NCBI GenBank assembly: GCA_020425605.1
Contig: JAGQRH010000016.1
Coordinates: 38,134-102,133, forward strand
Length of the DNA: 64,000 nt
Origin: Planctomycetota bacterium
Lineage (GTDB): Bacteria; Planctomycetota; UBA8742; UBA2392
Direction of reading: 5' to 3'
Shown: piece by piece, positions 60,655 to 64,000 of the stretch
Position numbering within the stretch: position 1 is the stretch's first letter
Layout of the letters: the number at the start of each line of letters is the position of its first letter
Notes under the pieces: generated by a model
The model's database searches: none
What the model was told of the DNA's origin: nothing
What the model saw: only the letters and a program-made list of their open reading frames with translations
Position numbers and translations under genes: made by a program

Positions 60655-61956
60655 ATGGACAAGCCAACGATCGCATCGATTCTCGGAACCATCCTCGGCC
60701 TCGCGGCCGGGATCGGTGGCATGTTGTTGTTCAGCCAGCAGCCGGCAGGCGACAACACCGACATGAGCAACAAGCTCGCAGCCGCGATCCGCGAGCGCGA
60801 CGACGCCATGAAGGCCCGCGATGATGCCCAGAAGGCGCTCGACGACGGCAACGGCAAGCTCAAGATGATTGAGCAGGCCAATCGCGACCTCGCCGACGAG
60901 CTGGACCGCCAGGCCGGCAAGAACGGCGACGATGCGGCGAAGGCCAAGCAGCTCAAGGACGAGCTCGACAAGCTCAAGGGCGCCAGCGCCGAAGAACAAC
61001 GCCAGAACAAGGCGCGCATCGAGCAGCTCGAGGCCATGCTCGCTGAGCACGGCATCTTTGAATATCTGACCGACGAAGAAATCGCCAAGCGCGTCACTGA
61101 GCTGAAGGCGACATTTGAGACCGCCTTCGCCGGCAAGGACAAAGCCGCCGCGATGGCCGCCCTGCGCGACCTGCAGAAGCTCGGCCCGCGTGCGTATGAC
61201 GACGCCATCGAGGTCTGGCGCAAGATGGCTGAAGACTTCGGCCTGAAACCATGGGGCGCAGGCCCCGGCGAGCTGGGAATGACCTTCCAGGACTACGTCT
61301 CGCTGGTCAGCAACTTCGGGCTGGTCGAATACGGCCTTACCAACCCGGATGTCGGCTCTGACTTCCGTATCGCCAGCATCTACAACCTGCCCTGGTGGAG
61401 CAACGAGAGCGCCAGCAAACGCGCCCAGCTTGCGGGTGACGCGCTTTCCAAGGCCAAGGGCTACGAGGCGCAGGCGGCTGTCGACGCGCTGAAGGACATA
61501 GCCGACCCCAGCACCGCCCGCTACCTCGCCGATTATCTGAAGTCCAACACCGACAACCCGGAGGCCCGCAAGGCCGCCATCCTGGCGCTGGCGACAAAGA
61601 ACACCGATGAGGGCTGGGCGGCAGTGGAATTTGCCGCCGAAAACGACAGCGACCCTGACGTAAAGGAAGCGGCCCAGAGCGCGCTGAACCAGAAAGACGT
61701 GCCGGTCGCCGGCGTGCTGATCACCCAGGTAATCGAGAAGTACCAGGCCGCGCTGGCCGGCATCAAGGTCGGCGACATCATGACCGAATACAACGGCGTG
61801 CGCATCAAGACGCTGGAAGACATCAACACGGCCAAGAAGGACGTGCCCGATGGAAAGACGGTGCAGGTTATTGTGCGTCGCGGTGACAAGGACGTCACCC
61901 TGACCCTCGGCTCGGGAATGATCGGAATCAACGGCGTGGCAGTGGCGCCGAAATAG
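60655..61956 (+). CDS. Membrane-anchored coiled-coil protein with HEAT-like and PDZ domains
   Basis: The 433-residue protein has a hydrophobic N terminus (7-27, SILGTILGLAAGIGGMLLF), a coiled coil (about 40-130, KLAAAIRERDDAMKARDDAQ) and a domain with helical repeats (AAVDALKDIADPSTARYLAD, ARKAAILALATKNTDEGWAA). A C-terminal PDZ-like domain follows (GVLITQVIEKYQAALAGIKV, GDIMTEYNGVRIKTLEDINT). It lies between two HgdC/HgdB-type genes with its own GAGAGGA site and could scaffold their complex at the membrane, though nothing in its sequence proves this. An alternative is an unrelated envelope protein. Confidence 0.75.
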   Translation: MDKPTIASILGTILGLAAGIGGMLLFSQQPAGDNTDMSNKLAAAIRERDDAMKARDDAQKALDDGNGKLKMIEQANRDLADELDRQAGKNGDDAAKAKQLKDELDKLKGASAEEQRQNKARIEQLEAMLAEHGIFEYLTDEEIAKRVTELKATFETAFAGKDKAAAMAALRDLQKLGPRAYDDAIEVWRKMAEDFGLKPWGAGPGELGMTFQDYVSLVSNFGLVEYGLTNPDVGSDFRIASIYNLPWWSNESASKRAQLAGDALSKAKGYEAQAAVDALKDIADPSTARYLADYLKSNTDNPEARKAAILALATKNTDEGWAAVEFAAENDSDPDVKEAAQSALNQKDVPVAGVLITQVIEKYQAALAGIKVGDIMTEYNGVRIKTLEDINTAKKDVPDGKTVQVIVRRGDKDVTLTLGSGMIGINGVAVAPK

Positions 61957-62001
61957 CAGGGAACAGAACTACTACTTCACGAACCTACGGAAAGGTCCGT
62001 C

Positions 62002-63906
62002 ATGACACCCAACGACGTGCTGGAAGCGCAAGTTGAAGAAGAACTGAAGGCTTACGAGGCCGAGTTGCGGAAAGAACTCGGGCTCGAGGGCGAGGAAATC
62101 AACCAGTACAGCAAGCCGGTTGAGCACCGCTTCCTGAAGCAGTCTCGCGAGACTACCACCGTGCTGTTCGGCGGCCTGACGATCGCGCATGACCAGCTCA
62201 TCAAGCGCGCCGTAGCCGGCCTTGGCTACAAGGTCGATCCGCTGGAAGTGCCGGACAACGAGGCGCTGACCATCGGCAAGGAATTCGGCAATCGCGGCCA
62301 GTGCAACCCGACCTACTACACGGTCGGCAACCTCGTGAAGCACCTGCAGACCCTTCGCGACAACGAAGGGCTGAGCGTGCCGGAGATCAAGGAAAAGTAC
62401 GTCTTCCTGACCGCCGGCGCATGCGGCCCCTGCCGCTTCGGCATGTACGAGGCCGAGTACCGCAAGGCCCTGCGCGACGCGGGCTTTGAGGGCTTCCGTG
62501 TGCTGCTGTTTGAACAGTCCAAGGGTATCAGCCAGGCGGCCGGCGACAGCGAGGCTGACGAAGGCGGCATTGATTTCAACAAGGACTTCTTCATGGCGAT
62601 CATCGCCGCGGTCATGGCAGGCGACCTGCTGAACGACCTCGGCTACCAGATCCGACCGTACGAGAAGAAGGTCGGCACCACCGACGCCGTGCTGGAAGAA
62701 GCCAAGGTCATGCTCGGCGACAGCATGGAAGCGGGCGAAAAGATTGAGCCGACGCTGAAGAAGATCCGCGCCATGTTCGACGAGATCGAGTGTGACTTCA
62801 CCCGCGTGAAGCCGCGCGTAAAGATCACCGGCGAATTCTGGGCCATGACGACCGAAGGCGACGGCAACTACCATATGGCTCGCTGGCTGGAGAGCGAAGG
62901 CGCGCAGGTCCAGGTTGAGCCGGTCAGCACATGGGTTGACTACCTGCTTTACATCGGCAAGCACGACCTGAAGAAAGCCTGGGGCGTGCCCGACAAGGAC
63001 GGCAACAAGTTCAGCCACGTCAAGGCCATGAAGACCTACGCCCTGCTGAGCGCCCTGAAAATGTACTTCCGCGGTCGCTACGACAAGTACCGCAAGCTGC
63101 TGGGCATGAAGGCGTTCGCGCTGCCCGACCAGAAGAAGATCCACAAGCTGGCGCAGCAGTACTACAACATCGACCTGCGCGGCGGCGAAGGCCACATGGA
63201 AGTGGGCAAGAACATCTACAGCGTTCTCGAAAAGAAGGCCCACATGGTCATCAGCGTGAAGCCGTTCGGCTGCATGCCGAGCACCCAGTCAGATGGCGTC
63301 CAGAGCAAGGTCGTCAACGACTACCCGGAGTGTATTTTCATCCCGATCGAGACCAGCGGCGACGGCGAGGTGAACATCAAGAGCCGCGTGCAGATGAAGT
63401 TGTACGAGGCAAAGGTGCGCTGCCGCGAAGAGTTTGCCCGCGTGCTTGAAGGCTACGGCTTCGACACCAAACAGTTCCGTGAATACGTCGACGCAAACCC
63501 GGAGCTGAACAAGGCGCTGATCAACCTGCCGCACGAGGAAGTCGGCGTGGCAAGCAACCTTCTGCACATGGTGGCCAAGAAGATGAAGGTCCACTACAGC
63601 AAGAAGGCCGACAAGCTGATGAGCCCCGAAGAGGTCGAGCGCCTCGCACGCGAAGCGGCCAAGGCCGAAGGCGCAAAGTGCGTCGCACAGGCCGAAGCCG
63701 GCGTGGAAGCCAAGGCCGACGCCCGCGGCGCCCAGCGCATCGAGGACGACAAGGCCGAGCACGACGCCCAGTTCGCCGACGACGCCTGCTGCAGCAGCGG
63801 CGACTGCGGCGACAGCCTGCCGGGGGAAGTGAAGGAACGCACCATCGAGGAGACCGTCAAGGCCTCCACGGGCGGTGGCTGCGGCGATTCCTGCGGTTGC
63901 GAGTAA
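62002..63906 (+). CDS. HgdB/DUF2229-like Fe-S protein with Cys-rich tail
   Basis: The 634-residue protein matches the second part of large dehydratase-activator fusion proteins: NRGQCNPTYYTVGNLVKHLQ (C101), LTAGACGPCRFGMYEAEY (C141, C144) and KPFGCMPSTQSDGV (C424). Together these suggest one or more Fe-S clusters and a reductase or dehydratase role with the 57102-60554 protein. The last 45 residues hold six further Cys (596, 597, 602, 627, 631, 633), an unusual tail that could bind an extra cluster or metal. It is co-directional with the activator gene, and AAAGG precedes ATG 62002. Substrate unknown. Confidence 0.82.
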   Translation: MTPNDVLEAQVEEELKAYEAELRKELGLEGEEINQYSKPVEHRFLKQSRETTTVLFGGLTIAHDQLIKRAVAGLGYKVDPLEVPDNEALTIGKEFGNRGQCNPTYYTVGNLVKHLQTLRDNEGLSVPEIKEKYVFLTAGACGPCRFGMYEAEYRKALRDAGFEGFRVLLFEQSKGISQAAGDSEADEGGIDFNKDFFMAIIAAVMAGDLLNDLGYQIRPYEKKVGTTDAVLEEAKVMLGDSMEAGEKIEPTLKKIRAMFDEIECDFTRVKPRVKITGEFWAMTTEGDGNYHMARWLESEGAQVQVEPVSTWVDYLLYIGKHDLKKAWGVPDKDGNKFSHVKAMKTYALLSALKMYFRGRYDKYRKLLGMKAFALPDQKKIHKLAQQYYNIDLRGGEGHMEVGKNIYSVLEKKAHMVISVKPFGCMPSTQSDGVQSKVVNDYPECIFIPIETSGDGEVNIKSRVQMKLYEAKVRCREEFARVLEGYGFDTKQFREYVDANPELNKALINLPHEEVGVASNLLHMVAKKMKVHYSKKADKLMSPEEVERLAREAAKAEGAKCVAQAEAGVEAKADARGAQRIEDDKAEHDAQFADDACCSSGDCGDSLPGEVKERTIEETVKASTGGGCGDSCGCE

Positions 63907-63924
63907 CACCGGCAACAAGCACAG

Positions 63925-63956
63925 AAACCCACCCGGCAACGGGTGGGTTTCTCTTT
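63925..63956 (+). terminator. Intrinsic terminator of the Fe-S operon
   Basis: AAACCCACCCG (63925-63935) pairs with CGGGTGGGTTT (63940-63950) around GCAA, followed by CTCTTT. The last 44 bases of the window hold nothing I can support. Confidence 0.85.
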
Positions 63957-64000
63957 GGCTCGATTCGGTGACACACTAGCGCGATACCACCGCGTCCGGG

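Noticed and set aside
61972..63243. 423-codon minus-strand open frame opposite the HgdB-like gene
   Set aside because: Antisense shadow of a well-supported gene.
1..64000. Mobile elements, CRISPR arrays, phage genes, rRNA
   Set aside because: No transposase, integrase, direct-repeat array, phage structural gene or rRNA motif was seen on either strand.

Overview
This is a 64 kb stretch of a GC-rich (by eye roughly 60%) Gram-negative-type bacterial chromosome. It carries lipoproteins with lipoboxes, TatA, an RND exporter and a cobalamin uptake ABC system. I see no phage, transposon, CRISPR array or rRNA. Several traits suggest a Planctomycetota-like or other deep-branching, large-genome bacterium: paired squalene-cyclase-fold proteins, an 18-copy ELWxxDGTxxGT repeat protein, ECF sigma/VWA modules, a large carboxypeptidase-regulatory-like protein, and MYXO-CTERM-like C-terminal tails. 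That assignment is inference from gene content only.

Layout. 1-2 kb: aromatic amino-acid operon (prephenate dehydratase-like protein, chorismate mutase-DAHP synthase) behind a Tyr/Phe-rich leader peptide and a perfect intrinsic terminator, i.e. a classical attenuator. 2.2-4.3 kb: stand-alone receiver and FMN-binding glutamate-synthase-like protein. 4.3-5.4 kb: TatA between two related small proteins. 5.5-11.3 kb: acyl-CoA carboxylase beta subunit, membrane-anchored and thioredoxin-like proteins, TfoX-like, a DinB-like protein, and a probable selenoprotein (in-frame TGA in a UxxC motif followed by a SECIS-like hairpin). 11.3-17.5 kb (minus): two cyclase-fold proteins, lipoprotein, phosphatase-like remnant, Sel1-repeat protein. 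About 17.6-17.9 kb (minus): a promoter-to-terminator structured RNA I cannot assign. 18-30 kb: repeat protein, TetR plus BoxB-like di-iron oxygenase, large envelope proteins, tRNA-Glu and tRNA-Cys. 30-35 kb: two minus-strand proteins, then cobalamin riboswitch-btuFDC. 35-41 kb: GspC-like protein, anchored surface protein, acetyl-CoA-synthetase-like ligase. 41-48 kb: ECF sigma with two VWA proteins, lipoproteins. 48-56 kb: REC-PilZ, valS, RND exporter with an inserted PDZ domain. 56-64 kb: Rrf2 regulator and a three-gene operon for an ATP-dependent radical-type reductase/dehydratase (BadF/HgdC-HgdB superfamily).

How it fits together. Three CoA-ester enzymes (carboxylase beta subunit, AMP-forming ligase, BoxB-like oxygenase) and the HgdC/HgdB-type system suggest unusual acyl-CoA or aromatic-CoA chemistry, but their substrates cannot be read from sequence. 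The points most worth follow-up are the candidate selenoprotein, the split HgdC/HgdB-type operon with its Fe-S-type Rrf2 regulator, the Tyr/Phe attenuator and the orphan structured RNA.
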